This document shows, piece after piece, positions 10,940 to 21,369 of a DNA stretch of 64,000 bases. Each line of letters opens with the position of its first letter. Positions within the stretch are counted from its first letter, which is position 1. The notes under the pieces are model-generated. The model was given only the letters and a program-made list of their open reading frames with translations, did no database searches and was not told the DNA's origin. A program made the translations under genes and the position numbers. Source of the stretch: Undaria pinnatifida (Eukaryota > Sar > Phaeophyceae > Laminariales > Alariaceae); the NCBI GenBank assembly GCA_012845835.1, contig JABAKD010000017.1, positions 6,831,461 to 6,895,460 on the forward strand. Direction: 5' to 3'.

Positions 10940-11463
10940 CCCCAAAATGTGTCTGAATGACGGGGCTCCTTATTAACCCAAAATGATCCGAAAATTTCTT
11001 GCTTTTTATGCACACCATATTTCAAGTTGTGTACCTAGGCCATGAAATGTGATGGTTCATCTGGTAGCATTGATTGTTAGTTCTCTCCCAATCGGGTTTG
11101 GAGATATGATACATACATGGAAATATCACTCAAGTGAGGTATGACTGATTTTACGATAATGATAGCCTCCCCCCAACCAGCGCTTTTCATTATCGAACGT
11201 TTCATTTCCTTTGCCGAACGTTTCATGGCTGCTCGACACGAGGAATTATGCTAGATGACGAAAACATCTTCATGCATTTCCTTGGTTGCAAAGGACTATC
11301 GAACGGCGCCATCGAGGTGGCAGGGGGCACCGCATTTCAGGAGATACGGCCGGGAGCTGGTTTCAAAACCGGCGACTTCGTTAAAGAAGAGTTGGGGCGG
11401 CTACCGTAGAACGGCTCGTACCTCAGAAAAAAAAACACACGTCTACCGTACGTAGCACGTGTC
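10940..11463 (+). mobile_element. Family A MITE interrupted by a B element
   Basis: The A interior (GACGGGGCTCCTTATTAACC, GTACCTAGGCCATGA) runs into the B insertion. It resumes with ACCTCAGAAAAAAA and the right TIR ending GTAGCACGTGTC. The left TIR is missing. Confidence 0.78.
11153..11417 (+). mobile_element. Family B MITE inside A
   Basis: From GACTGATTTTACGATAATG to GTAGAACGGCTC. The flanks are GTAT on the left and GTAC on the right, a 4-bp duplication with one later change. The interior carries two CGTTTCAT boxes and the conserved GAGATACGGCCGGGAGCTGG. Confidence 0.82.
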
Positions 11464-11484
11464 CATCCTGCCTTATTAATAATA

Positions 11485-11799
11485 GTAGGAACAAAAGCGG
11501 TTTTTTTCAATACACCAAGAGGTTTCCTTTCCGGCATTTTTTTTTGCAGCGGATCGGGGATACTCGCGGGAGTGCCCCCCCCCTGTTCTTGGGGGGTCTT
11601 AGGCTTTCGATGGAGTTGCTGTTTTAATTTTTGGACACGAGTTCCCAATTGAATGGTAAGCTACGGGCTGCGCCGAATAAATCGCATAATAGCGCGGTTT
11701 TGTCGGTGAGGTACAGAGTCACTCGCGCGAGTGTGACATGATAGATCAAAACCGACGGTGAAAATCGATGTACCTCCCGTACCGTACGTAGCCTTGATT
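11485..11799 (+). mobile_element. Family C MITE
   Basis: Contains GGGGATACTCGCGGGAGTGCC and TCACTCGCGCGAGTGTGA, the two boxes of C, and ends CCGTACGTAGCCTTGAT. The left TIR is eroded. Confidence 0.75.
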
Positions 11800-11809
11800 A
11801 ATACAAGAA

Positions 11810-11930
11810 TGAATGATTGACATTTCGATGATGATTTTGGGTTAAGGAGCCTCGCCATCCATAAAGAAAGAACGCCGTTTTGTTAACCCACAAAGTCCTG
11901 CTCCTGTGGAGCCGTAGCACGCTTCTCCTC
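11810..11930 (-). mobile_element. Family A fragment
   Basis: A(-) right half: GATGATTTTGGGTTAAGGAG, CGCCATCCA, and a terminal GCCGTAGCACGC. Confidence 0.6.
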
Positions 11931-12916
11931 TGTATAGATACTCTACATGCCCTCGTTCCCACCCAAACCGTTCTCCTCCTCCTGCATGTATGTACCTTTT
12001 TCAAGGCGACCCCTACCTTCCTTTCGTGTTATTCCAACCCGATACTGCATGCAGGCGTAGTAGTAGCACTTGGCCGGGGGAAACTTCAGTTTGTGGTACC
12101 CTGAATGAATTAATCATCGACCAAGAACAACGGTAATGGGGTATGTAGCGAGAGCGAAAACACAGGGGGCAGGCGGGGAGGGTCCAGCCAACGGGCGTGG
12201 GGGGGGGGTATCAAGAAACGAAAGGTGAAGTTTGTCATGAAAATGTGAACGAAAAGAAGCAATAACAGGTCATCGATGGGAAGGGGGGGGGGTGATCGAT
12301 GAAGGGGGTACATAATAGTAAGAACATATATAACAATACTGGTACAATGATACCAGAACTTCTGATCGAAAATTACGTAGGAAACAAAAGACTAAGCGAA
12401 AAACAGTTCAACTAAGGAGTGGGGGAAGAACGAAGGGTACGGTCAGAAGAAAACCAAGGAGAACAAAAAGAGGAACAAGGGGGGTGGGGGGAAGGGCAAG
12501 AAGATGAAGACGCAGATAAAGAAGAAGACGACGAAGAAGAACAATACTACAATGATGATACAAACAATACTATTAATAATATTCAGGTCGCGATTTTGCG
12601 CAGAGCTCATCGATTTAGACCAGCTCTGAGAGACCGCCAGGTCCCGAGGGGACAGAAGGAAGAAGCGGAAGGACTACGGGGGACGGGTGGAAGAAGCGGG
12701 AGGATTACGGCCACTGTCGTGGGGTAGTGATGTTGATGAGGATTAAGGTAGACTGATACCTAAAACATACGTACGTAAGGAAAGGAAGCAGTAGACAAAA
12801 GGAGAGAAGCGTGTGGAAATGAAATGGGGAAATATTTTGCAGAAGATGTCTGCTTTGTGGAGGGATTATTCGACTTCGCAGATACTACTCCTTTGTGAAG
12901 GATATTCGATTTACTA
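11931..12916. repeat. Strand-biased low-complexity sequence
   Basis: Purine-rich on the plus strand from about 12130 to 12800, with G-runs and GAAGAAGA tracts. An ORF at 12419-12727 is almost entirely Glu, Gly, Asp and Lys in its first half and is a product of the base bias rather than a supported gene. Confidence 0.5.
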
Positions 12917-13040
12917 CAACATCAACAACAACAGCAACAACAACAGCAACAGCAACAACAGCAACAGCAACAGCAACAACAACAAGAACAACAACAACAA
13001 CAAGAACAACAACAAGAACAACAACAAGAACAAGAACAAG

Positions 13041-13138
<98 letters not shown>

Positions 13139-13140
13139 AA
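12917..13140 (+). repeat. (CAA)n trinucleotide microsatellite
   Basis: About 220 bp of CAA units with occasional CAG and AAG variants. All three plus frames are open through it (poly-Asn, poly-Thr, poly-Gln types), which explains the ORFs listed there. No flanking coding sequence supports a homopolymer-containing protein. Confidence 0.95.
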
Positions 13141-13657
13141 ATAATACTTCGAAGAAATAATTAGACTAGATTCTTTGACATCATGATACTGAAAAGTGAG
13201 AAAAACCCACGGGGGCGCAATAGAAGAGGAGGCTCACTATTGGCATCGACAGACAGCTGTGATTATTAACAATGAACTGGGCAGACGAGGACCGCCGACA
13301 GGGACAGCTCACGCTATTGCAATAGTGCGAACCGAAGGACACGCTAGCTAGCGCTGGATTGCGAAGGCAATTTAGTTAAATCGACACACGACGTGTATGA
13401 AAATACGTGGAAGAGCGGTAAGCTTGAGCTGTATTTTTTTCCTATCCGCCGGAGGTTGAAAAACAAAATAAAAACAGCAGAGAGAGGGTGGATCAGAACG
13501 AGTATATAAATGAGGTGGAGGAGGAGCTTCGTGCGTGCAGGGATAACATTCCCTGTTCCATCGGCTTTCCCTTGGCTTTGTTCTCATTCCTGGGAATATT
13601 TAAGAGGTATCGACGCAGAATAAAGCTATTATTATCATTGCTGCGCATCAACGACGC
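13141..13657. other. Unassigned sequence
   Basis: No repeat family or supported gene. ORFs here overlap on both strands at 13372-13717 without recognised motifs. Confidence 0.3.
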
Positions 13658-13945
13658 GGCCGACGATAATAGAGGTAGGTGCAGTAACAGTTGAAATTTT
13701 GCCCTTTTTCTGAACAACGATGCCCCTTAGGCCAAAATCGTCGGAAATAGATCATTCTTGCTTAGCAATCTGAACACACCTTATATTACCTGCAACTAGG
13801 TTGTGGGTTTGGTCGTCGGGAGGGTGGTGGTTTCAGATAACCCCCCCCCGAAATCGTCTTTGGGTGAAGAATAGAAGAGCTCCTCGACCGGCTAGACTTA
13901 AAAAAAAAGGTGAGAGCTTAACGTAGCGTCAGCATTGATTGCTTG
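13658..13945 (+). mobile_element. Family A MITE, variant, decayed
   Basis: Retains GACGATAATAGAGGTAGGTG, TTAGGCCAAAATCGTCGGAA, TTTGGGTGAAGAATAG and GAGCTCCTC of the A variant type. The right end GCTTAACGTAGCGTC is a decayed TIR. Confidence 0.6.
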
Positions 13946-13984
13946 ATTGGTCGTCAAGTTCGTGCATATGGTTGGGCTCATTTT

Positions 13985-14112
13985 TCGACGCTAGGGTACC
14001 CGTCCAGAAGATTCTAAGAAGGTTCTGAGCTCATGGCATGGATGAGGAGCTCGGGTGAAACACGACTTCGAAAACCTTCCTTCGCGCAGTCAGTCCGACC
14101 AACGTTTCTACG
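13985..14112 (+). mobile_element. Family E fragment
   Basis: E left half with a decayed TIR (GACGCTAGGGTACCCG), GAGCTC boxes, and ACGACTTCGAAAACCTTCC. It is cut off near the start of the following C element. Confidence 0.6.
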
Positions 14113-14231
14113 CGGGTTTCAAGGCTACGTACGGTGTACATGGTAGTATCATACCCCCGTTTTTCACTACCTTGTACCCGGTTTTCATCACTCGCACGAG
14201 TGACTCTGCACCTCACCACGGACAAAAATAC

Positions 14232-14450
14232 CAGGGCTGTTCACGGGTCATGACCGGGCCCGCGGGTCGGGTCAAAATCTTTCGAAAAACTCGCGGGTAG
14301 AGTCGGGTCTTCAGGTCAGGAGGAGGTATTCCGTACATCACGGGTCGGCACGGGTCGGGTCAAGAAGTTTTCCAAAAATTCACTGGTCGGAGCAGGTCAC
14401 CTTGACCCGACCCGGCCCGTGAACGGAATTCCGACCCGTGAAAAGCCGTG
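14232..14450. mobile_element. hAT-like MITE D, 8-bp TSD AAAAATAC
   Basis: 219 bp. The left end CAGGGCTGTTCACGGGTC matches the complement of the right end, GACCCGTGAAAAGCCGTG, at 16 of 18 positions. An exact 8-bp duplication AAAAATAC flanks it (14224-14231 and 14451-14458). The interior is rich in CGGGTCGGGTC on both strands, so it can fold. No coding capacity. Only one copy is seen in this window. Confidence 0.9.
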
Positions 14451-14469
14451 AAAAATACTTGTTTTTGAC

Positions 14470-14749
14470 GACGCGTGCTACGATAGAGGCATGTGGTATA
14501 CCTTTTTTTGGCTGAAATGGTTTCTGAATGACGGGGCTACTCACCTTAAAATCGTCCAAAGTAGGCAATTTTTTGGGCGTGCGTGTGGATCTTGGTGTGT
14601 ACCTCTAAGGCCTTGGCATTTGTTCTCCGGCGGCAGTTAGTTTTGGGTTTTCTCCAAAATCGGATTTTGATAAAGGTCTCAAGCTCCGAAAAGGAGGAAC
14701 ATCCCAGAAAGTAAGTAAGTGGTGCACCTCTATTATCGCACCATGGGTC
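14470..14749 (+). mobile_element. Family A MITE inside C, TSD TGAC
   Basis: 280 bp, starting GACGCGTGCTACGATAG and ending ATCGCACCATGGGTC. It is flanked by exact TGAC at 14466-14469 and 14750-14753. The host C sequence continues across it, which fixes the ends of the A family. Confidence 0.9.
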
Positions 14750-14994
14750 TGACGCAACTTGGCTAGCCAATTCATTGCGGATTCACACCGTAGAATTAAA
14801 ACAGTAGTTGTATAGTAGTACCAAGTATCAAGACCCCCAGGGAACGGTGGGGTCACTCGCGCGAGTGACTCCGAGCCGCTCTTCACTCACTGCTGTGCCA
14901 AAAAAGGTCCGAAAAGTGATCCCCCTGCTGCTGTAGCTTTTGGTCGTCAGTCTTAACCGACATAAAGTTATCGTATAGTTATCGTACTCTAACC

Positions 14995-15088
14995 GATCGT
15001 TCTACACTTCCTTGAGGAGTTCAATTGGCCAGAAACGTTCCTTTGGACCAAGAAGAACTGCAGCACCCTACACCGCGGGACGATTCGT
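14995..15088 (+). mobile_element. Family E right-end fragment
   Basis: TTGAGGAGTTCAATTGGCCAG, then ACACCGCGGGACGATTC, a recognisable E right TIR. ORFs starting in this stretch are therefore transposon sequence at their amino end. Confidence 0.6.
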
Positions 15089-15535
15089 TTCCCGTTTCAT
15101 GGGCTTACCTCTTCTTGGTTGGGTTTTCTACCTTATGGGAATATTATCGGGAGCAGCTCCAAGGCTACGGTATGATGCGTGTCGAGGGCTCTGTCTCCGT
15201 GACAGGAGCTGCGGAGGTGGCACCGTCGTGTCTGTGCAGATCGCGTGTTGTGATCTGGAGAAGAAAATAGATAGTTTGGAATGGCTCTTCTGCGACCAAT
15301 AGTGGGAACCGAAAGAAGATGACAAATTTAACGGGGGAAGAGACGACAAGGTAGGTTGAACGGCGTGGTCGAGGTACACGCAAGCCCGTCACCTGATCAA
15401 CATGGAAAACAGGTTACGGGCAGATAGGATTTACGGACGGTTGTACTGGCCAAAACTCCGTCCTACAGCAACACTCTCTGCAACGTTTCCTGCAAAGTTT
15501 TCCACATTTTAGTGGTATGCTAGTTACAAGCCGAA

Positions 15536-15566
<31 letters not shown>

Positions 15567-15599
15567 TTCTCGCACTTTTACTTTCCAGCTTCTGGACAA
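15089..15599. other. Unassigned sequence, short TA run at 15534-15556
   Basis: Two overlapping plus frames at 15012-15302 start inside the E fragment and have no recognised domain. A TA dinucleotide run followed by a T run lies just before the coding-like repeat. Confidence 0.3.
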
Positions 15600-15890
15600 G
15601 CCGTGGTCACAGGTATCGTCCCTTCTCCCCCCCGGTTCTTGCCTTCAATTTTTATCGCGCATAGGGTTCAGCAATGCTCGTCGGTTTTTCATCGAGTGTT
15701 GCGATCTCACGCTCTCGCGCTTTGCGCAAGTCAATTTGTGCACAAGAAAAAGTCCCGACGAATTTATACGAGTATGCACTCGGCGGGGCTTGAACTCAAG
15801 AAGCTGATCTATACCAGGCTCGAGGACAACCTCATACGGCACCGGGGCGACCGGTTCGAATATACAATACACTGGTGAGAAGGAACGCAC
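15600..15890 (-). pseudogene. Copy of a conserved coding-like repeat (about 95 codons)
   Basis: The minus strand is clearly similar to the plus strand at 62245-62550 over about 280 bp. The two translate to related peptides, including RVHTRINSSGLFLVHKL here and RVHTRMSSWGYFLAHKL there, followed by QH.M.NRRA and MRDKN. Here the codon after MRDKN is TGA where the other copy has TGG. The frame then continues RQEPGGRRDDTCDHGLSRSW. A third trace lies at 24740-24800. No domain is recognised. Conservation of protein rather than only DNA suggests a decayed multicopy gene or transposon gene. Confidence 0.6.
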
Positions 15891-16575
15891 TCGAGTCCCG
15901 CCGCCTATTGTATTTCTCCGAATCTATGGCAACATGCCTGGTGTACTCAAGCGTGGTGACTGCGTAACGAATAGAACGTAAAGACCATATTCTAATCTTT
16001 ATATTCAGCATCTAAACGACAGACATCCAAAAGAAATTACCAAGCAATGTCATCCGACAAAAAGAAAAAACGATGCAGGCGTCGGGGAAAAACACTTCTA
16101 GGAAAAAAAATCGCCTCGGTGTTCTTGCAGCCACTAACTGTCACCAGCCTCGCGTTCGCCCGGACCACGCTGCCCTGCTCGTTGGTCTTCTGGATGTACA
16201 CCCGCTACGTCGAAATAGCGCCCAGACCCTTACGTCGCTACACATCGCCCCGAATTTACCCTCGTCCGCCAATCCAATGAACGCTTTCCCCACTCACTCA
16301 TGACAAATGCCAGATTAATCGTCAGCGCACACCTCACCGTACGAGCTCGGTGCCGGGAGCGCTCTTGCAGGGCGCATGTGGGCAGGGGGAGGCTTTCATA
16401 CGGTGGGGCTTGGCGGAGCAGCACATGGCCGATACCCTCCCGTGCCGCCGTCAAAACCGACGGCCCATGCGCCATTCAACTACTCACCCCTGGTTGCGCG
16501 TGGTTTCGGCCCTCGTAAGGCCTCGCTGCTGCCAATCTAAGTTCAGCTCCTGCGTGGTTAGCTGGGAGCAAGCCG
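15891..16575. other. Unassigned sequence
   Basis: Overlapping frames occur on both strands between 16047 and 16518. None has a recognised domain. GC content rises towards the trinucleotide-rich block that follows. Confidence 0.3.
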
Positions 16576-16712
16576 CCGCGACGATGGTATCGGTTGCTGC
16601 TGTTGGTGCTGCTGCGGTGGCAATGGTGTCGGTGGAGGCGGTGGCGGTGACAGCGGAGACGACGGCGGCTGCAACGACGGCGGCAGCGACGATGGTAGCG
16701 GCGACGGCGATG
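16576..16712 (+). repeat. GGC/GAC-rich trinucleotide block
   Basis: Imperfect GCGGTGGC, GACGACGG and GATGGTA triplets. The related blocks at 17070-17157 and 17663-17945 share the same triplets and flank an A element, so the three blocks probably expanded from one tract. Confidence 0.7.
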
Positions 16713-17069
16713 ATCGACCAAAGGTTTACTGATGTAAGATTCATGGTCTATCGGGTTTCGCGTGCGTTTCTTCTGATAGGCTTGACTTCATAGAATCTGA
16801 CGGAGATGGAACAATATAACTATTGACATGATTGGCGGCCCCAATCTTCGATACGTTGGAGTTGGGCCTCTTCTGGCTCAGTTTCTGGTTTTTGGCTCGC
16901 CATACTTTTTTTCTTACGGTTGAGTTTCTCTTCTTAGTCTAAATTTCGTGGATAGTACAACATTCTTATATCTGGTTTCTCGCTTCGCGCGCGCCTGATG
17001 GCGATGGCGGGTGTTGTTCTCTCCTCCTCGTGAGGGCACCAAAGCCATGCCTGGATTACTCTAAAAGGG
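16713..17069. other. Unassigned sequence
   Basis: No element or gene recognised between two trinucleotide-rich blocks. Confidence 0.3.
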
Positions 17070-17157
17070 GGGCTATGACGGCGGCGACGACGATGACGTT
17101 GGCAGTGGAGGCGGGTGCGATGACGGTGGCGATGGCAATGAAGACGGTGGCGGCGGT
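17070..17157 (+). repeat. GGC/GAC-rich trinucleotide block
   Basis: Triplet run of GGCGGCGACGACGATGACG type that leads directly into an A element at GATGATAGAGGTAG. Confidence 0.65.
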
Positions 17158-17660
17158 GGCGATGATAGAGGTAGTACGTTTGGGCTAAACTCTTTTCTGA
17201 ATGAGAATGATTCTGCGACAGCCCCCCCTAAAAATACCCCGCTATTTTCTTTCACGAACGTTTCATGGCTGCTCGACACGAGGAAGGATGATATAAAAAG
17301 GTATATGTATATTCACACAATTTCTTGTTTGCAAAGGACTATCGAACGATGGCGTCGGGGTGGCAAGGGGCATCGTCTTTAAAGAGACGCTGCCGGGAGC
17401 TGCTTTCAAAACCTGCGATTTCTTCAAAGGATAGTTGGGGCGGGATACCGTAGAACGACACGTGATGGGGCTTCACCCAAAATCGTCACAATGGCATTCT
17501 TATTTTGCTATGTTGTTGTTTTGTTTTTATACCTAGGCCATCGAATTGTTCGCCGAGTTACATTCACGATTTACTCGAAACATATTTTTTGGGTTAGGTA
17601 CAGAGCTCCTCAAGCAGCTACCCTCAGAAGGAATACGCTGCATCTTTGCCGTCGCCTGTG
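17158..17660 (+). mobile_element. Family A MITE interrupted by a B element
   Basis: A left interior (GATGATAGAGGTAGTACG ... TTTCTGA), then B, then GGGGCTTCACCCAAAATCGTC, CCTAGGCCATCG and a variant right half. Both TIRs are merged into triplet repeats. Confidence 0.7.
17205..17461 (+). mobile_element. Family B MITE inside A
   Basis: From GAATGATTCTGCGACAG to GTAGAACGACAC. Flanks are ATGA (17201-17204) and GTGA (17462-17465), a 4-bp duplication with one change. The site is within the host box TGAATGACGGGGC. Confidence 0.8.
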
Positions 17661-17662
17661 TC

Positions 17663-17945
17663 CAGCGGCGGCTACGACGGCGGCGACTACGATGCGTCGA
17701 CAGTGGCGGCGTTGAAAGCTTCGGCGGCGGCAATGGATTCGGTGGGTGGCAATGGCGACGGCCGTGGGGGCGACAGTGATGGCGGTTGGGGGGGGTGATG
17801 TTGGCGACGGCGGCGGTGGCGGTGGTGATAAGTTTTTAACGACAGTGGCGGTATCGTCAACGACAGCGGCAGCGGCAGTAGGGCCTGTAGCGGTCCGGGC
17901 AGCGGCATCGATTACGGGGGCGGCGGTGGCGGTGACAAGTAAAGT
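17663..17945 (+). repeat. GGC/GAC-rich trinucleotide block
   Basis: Long imperfect run of GGCGGCGACTACGATG, GGCGGTGGC and GACAGCGGC triplets. Frames through it give Gly/Ala/Val-rich peptides without stops, which is a base-composition effect. Confidence 0.7.
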
Positions 17946-18038
17946 ATGCGTGCCAGACGCGTGTTACCTGAGCGGTAGAAACGCTAGTCCAATATCGCCT
18001 GACTCGGAGGGCCCCGTTTCCGCGAGGAACTGCCCAAC

Positions 18039-18558
18039 GACGCGTGCTGCGTTAGAGGCAGCACACTTTGGCCTTCTTGTTTTCTGAATTTGACGGCGGG
18101 TCTTTCACCGTCAATCGTCGGACTGTCATGCTTGGCTTGAAGCAGGCGCGGTTCGCATACCAAGGCCACCGGTTCGGTCATCGGGTTGTCCTTCGGTTTC
18201 CTCCAGAATCAGTATTTGCCTCAAAAATCAATAATAGAGCTCCCTCTCAATAGTTTAGGAACCTCAAGAAAAAAAGAAGGTATGCGCCTCTACCGACTGA
18301 TTCTACGATATCTTCCCCCCAAAACCATCGATTTCTTTTTCCCGAACGTTTTAGGGCGGCTCGCCACGGAGAAGGATGTTACTAACAAAACGCCTCCATG
18401 TATTTTTTTGTGAGCAAAGGTCAATCGAACGATAACGTCGGGGTGTCCAGGGACACCGCATTTCAGGAGATACGACCCGGAGCTGGTTTCAAAACCTGCG
18501 ACTTCGTTAAAGAAACGTTGGGGGGGCTATCGTAGAACGAGTTTACCGTAGCATATTT
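18039..18558 (+). mobile_element. Family A MITE interrupted by a B element in its terminal repeat
   Basis: Left end GACGCGTGCTGCGTTAG. The right TIR is split at CCTCTACC|GTAGCA by the B insertion. Confidence 0.82.
18295..18543 (+). mobile_element. Family B MITE inside the A terminal repeat, TSD TACC
   Basis: 249 bp from GACTGATTCTACGATAT to ATCGTAGAACGAGTT. Flanked by TACC at 18291-18294 and 18544-18547. The B copy at 49185 is inserted at the same TACC of the same A-family terminal sequence. Confidence 0.88.
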
Positions 18559-18571
18559 GTTTTGTTTCCTG

Positions 18572-18878
18572 GACGTGTGTGTTACGATAGAGGTTGATCA
18601 CCACGGTTATTTTAGGCTTTCTCAATTTTGGGAGCTTAACACGCCTTCTTCCAAAAACGTTTGGGAGCTTAAGACCCCTTCTCCCAAAAACTGTTTTGGA
18701 GAAAAATAAAACTGCTACACACCGCATTAATAACTTCATTCGGCCTAGGCACACAAAGATAGTCATGCAAACAACAAAATTGCGTACCAAGTATTTCCGA
18801 CGATTTTGGGTTAAGGAATTCCGTCATTCAGAAAACCAAAACGCCAAAACGTGGTACCTCCATCATGGCGTGGGTGTA
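18572..18878 (-). mobile_element. Family A MITE with internal duplication
   Basis: Left end GACGTGTGTGTTACGATAG. The box TTTGGGAGCTTAA...TTCCAAAAAC occurs twice in tandem at about 18617-18690, lengthening this copy. The right half has CCGACGATTTTGGGTTAAGG. Confidence 0.8.
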
Positions 18879-18899
18879 GCTAGCGTCGTCCAGTGTGTT

Positions 18900-19017
18900 A
18901 ATAAATTCATGTCGTGATGCATGCTTTTGGCCATAGGCTTGCACTTCATGGTTTCTCAACAAAGCTAGGTTTTAGGGCGAGGTGCGGATCTCGTAAAGCT
19001 AAAAGGAGGCGTTGTTA
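18900..19017 (+). mobile_element. Family A variant fragment
   Basis: GCCATAGGCTTGCAC, TTTTAGGGCGAGGTGCGGA and AGCTAAAAGGAGGCG match the right half of the A variant type. An E element follows. Confidence 0.5.
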
Positions 19018-19275
19018 GAGTCATCCATGGTATGTAGGGAGCGGTTGCAGTTTTTGGGGGCCAAAACGTTTCTTAACTCTTACCGGTTGAGCCCCTCAAC
19101 AAGTAAGAAACTAGCGGTTCGCATGATAATGCTGCGACTATTTTTGGTTTAGCACTAGCGCATAGAAACGGTGGTCGGTAGATTGAGCGAACAAAATGAC
19201 TTCGAACTTTTTTTTAGGGCTAGATATTGAGCTCCTCACGTCTCTACGAGCTCAGAAACATTTGCTGCTCCCCTA
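19018..19275 (-). mobile_element. Family E MITE
   Basis: Starts GAGTCATCCATGGTATG (E TIR). Both GAG/CTC boxes are present: TTGAGCCCCTCAACAAG and TATTGAGCTCCTCACG. The box GACTTCGAACTTTTTTTTAG lies between. Confidence 0.7.
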
Positions 19276-20065
19276 CCATGGGATGGCTATGTAAGTTTAC
19301 CATCATCACGCCTGCGGGCCTCCTAGGAGTTCTAGTGCCAGAGGCGGTGGCGGCGGCGGCGTGGAGACCCCGCACCGTGACACAGGCAAGCATCCAAGAA
19401 TGTCTCTATGAGGGTGTTCCCTTATGACGTCCCCGGTATATAACTCGCGGCCTGACACAAGCAGGACCCTGAATCAGTTCCTCGGGAGGTTGCTGCGTTG
19501 ATGCTTGAGAAAGCTCGCGCCTGCGCTTTCGATGCGAACTTCCCTGGCAGCGTCTACCGGACATGGTGAAATACAAGCGCCAGAAAGGGCATAGTCGCGC
19601 AAACGGAGCCATACCATAACAGTTTCGAAACGCGGAGGGAATGTCCGGCTTGTTCCTCACCCTTTCTGACGCGTTCGCGACATCGCTTGCGTGTAAGTCG
19701 GCGCCTCAGACTTTTTCTTTGAAGAAACCGAGGGACCCATCAGGTTTCCCTTTGCCAGCAAAGATTCAACCCACGGAACCGGCTCTTCAACTACTAATAC
19801 CTGGCACTCGTTCCATCCTTTTTGACGCCCTGTCTCACGCAGTGCTTCAGCATGGGAGTATTTGTTCTTGCTTAACACCTGCACTGTTCTGGGGGCCATC
19901 ACAGCGGTATGTATATTTCCCTAGCGGTCTTCACGCACGATCGAGAGTCCCTACACACGGAAGAAAAACTGCCTTCCAGTGTGTGAACTCCCTCTGCAAT
20001 CAGAGGTCCTCTGCAGTCAGACATTGCGGCGTGTAGTGGGAACAGGCTGAATCGCTGCCTTAAGG
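19276..20065. other. Unassigned region with minus-strand frames
   Basis: Three consecutive minus-strand ORFs (19899-20114, 19657-19902 and 19406-19660) lie end to end in different frames. That could be one frameshifted coding region. The middle one (81 codons) starts ATGATGGCCCCCAGAACAG and is rich in Lys, Glu and Ser. No domain is recognised. Confidence 0.3.
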
Positions 20066-20312
20066 AATACTGCGGCATTAGGAGTGCACCTGTTTTTCTC
20101 CGAGGACTCCTCACTCAATTAGGAGCTCTGTTTCTCACTGAAAGCTTACTATCAGATGCAAACTTAGAACCAGCACAATGATAAACTTTCATGGCCTACG
20201 TATGCAACAACAACGTCTCTAGACCGATTTGGTTTTGGCTCCTCTCAACCGACTGTCAGAAACACGCGTTTGCAAAAATTTTGTGCTACCGCTCTATCGT
20301 AGCATGCGTCCG
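20066..20312 (-). mobile_element. Family A MITE
   Basis: Reverse A with GGAGTGCACCTG, a GGACTCCTCACTCAATTAGG variant, CATGGCCTACG and right end GCTCTATCGTAGCATGCGTC. The left TIR is decayed. Confidence 0.75.
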
Positions 20313-20354
20313 TCTCCTGATGCGTACGCCGCGAAGCGTGTTGCGGTAGGGATA

Positions 20355-20743
20355 GGACCACGGTTAAGGTGTTGTAGTATCGTGCTCTATCATGTGTACC
20401 CCACATTTTGCTGGGTATGTTGGAGCCATCGTACTCGCACCAGTGACTCTGCACTTCACGGACAAAAAATCACTTTTTAGGCGATTTGGTTTGGCGCAGC
20501 GTAGACTTACCATGTGTGCCGGCTCGCAACCGCTGTCCAGTGTATGCGGCAAAACGCCCAATGATCCGAACACGCAGCGGCACACATTCCACAGCGTAAT
20601 ACATGAAAATCACAGAATTTGAAGAGCACACGAAACTTTATTAAGATCACAAAGGATCATGGGGTTCACTCGCACGGAGTGACCCCCCCCAACCACTGCA
20701 CCAAAGGGCCCCCAAAAGTGACCCCTATACCGTAGCCGCGGTC
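20355..20743 (-). mobile_element. Family C MITE, long variant
   Basis: Contains CATCGTACTCGCACCAGTGA, GGCGATTTGGTTTGGCGCAG, TTCACTCGCACGGAGTGACC and right end TATACCGTAGCCGCGGTC. About 110 bp of extra sequence lies between the two halves. Confidence 0.75.
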
Positions 20744-20884
20744 AGCACACCTTGCGCTGCGCTTCTAAATCTACCCACACGGTCGAAACTTTCTCGTACT
20801 TCACCGAACAAAATCAGCGTTGCGGTTAAAATGAAAGCGAAGAAGCCTGGCGCATGACGCACATGCCATGCTACAGAGTGCAGA

Positions 20885-21369
20885 ATGTTTTTTTCTGGGA
20901 CTCTGCACTTGAGGACCTCCGTGTACCCTCTCACAAAAATAACGATTTTGGGGGAGGAAAAGGATGAACGATCCCATGGCCTGCGCACCCAACGAAAGTT
21001 GTTGCAAAAATAAAAATCGAAATCTCGGCTAGTGGGGGTTAAGAAGCCGTATAGTTCTGAAAGGGCTTCCGCGAAGATTGCTACCTCTGACTGACTCTAC
21101 GATAGACCCCAAAAAACAGCAATTTTCTTTATCGAACGCTTCATGGCTGCTCGACAAAAGGAAGGGTACAGTTGAAAACAAAGTAACCACACATTTTCTT
21201 GTGTGCACAAAGGCCTATCGACCGATGACGTCGAGGTGTCGAGGGACAACCGTATTTCGGGAGATACGACCGGGAGTTGGTTTTGAAACCGGCGATTTAG
21301 TTAAAGAAAAGTTGGGGGGGGGGGCTACCGTAGAACGACTCCTCTATTAATAGTATCGTAGAACGCATC
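20885..21369 (-). mobile_element. Family A MITE interrupted by a B element
   Basis: The A(-) interior (AACGATTTTGGGGGAGG, CCCATGGCCTGCGCAC, GGGGGTTAAG, GATTGCTACCTCT) is broken by B. It resumes as CTCTATTAATAGTATCGTAG. Confidence 0.78.
21089..21341 (+). mobile_element. Family B MITE inside A, TSD CTCT
   Basis: 253 bp from GACTGACTCTACGATAG to GTAGAACGACTC. Exact CTCT at 21085-21088 and 21342-21345. The interior has GCTTCATGGCTGCTCGAC and GAAACCGGCGATTTAG. Confidence 0.9.

Larger units (their letters stand above)
14117..14945 (-). mobile_element. Family C MITE carrying two nested insertions
   Basis: The left part (TTTCAAGGCTACGTACGG ... GTGACTCTGCACCTCAC), a short middle part and the right part (CAACTTGGCTAGCC ... 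TGTAGCTTTTGGTC) form one reverse C element. It is split by the hAT-like MITE D (14232-14450) and an A element (14470-14749). The right part keeps the palindromic box TCACTCGCGCGAGTGACT. Confidence 0.85.

Noticed and set aside
12813-13164. Long ORFs of poly-Asn, poly-Thr and poly-Leu type
   Set aside because: They are the three frames of the (CAA)n microsatellite and its complement; no flanking coding sequence supports them.
15012-15302. Protein-like ORF with aromatic and charged segments
   Set aside because: Its first part is the right end of an E-family transposon, so the apparent coding quality is not evidence of a gene.
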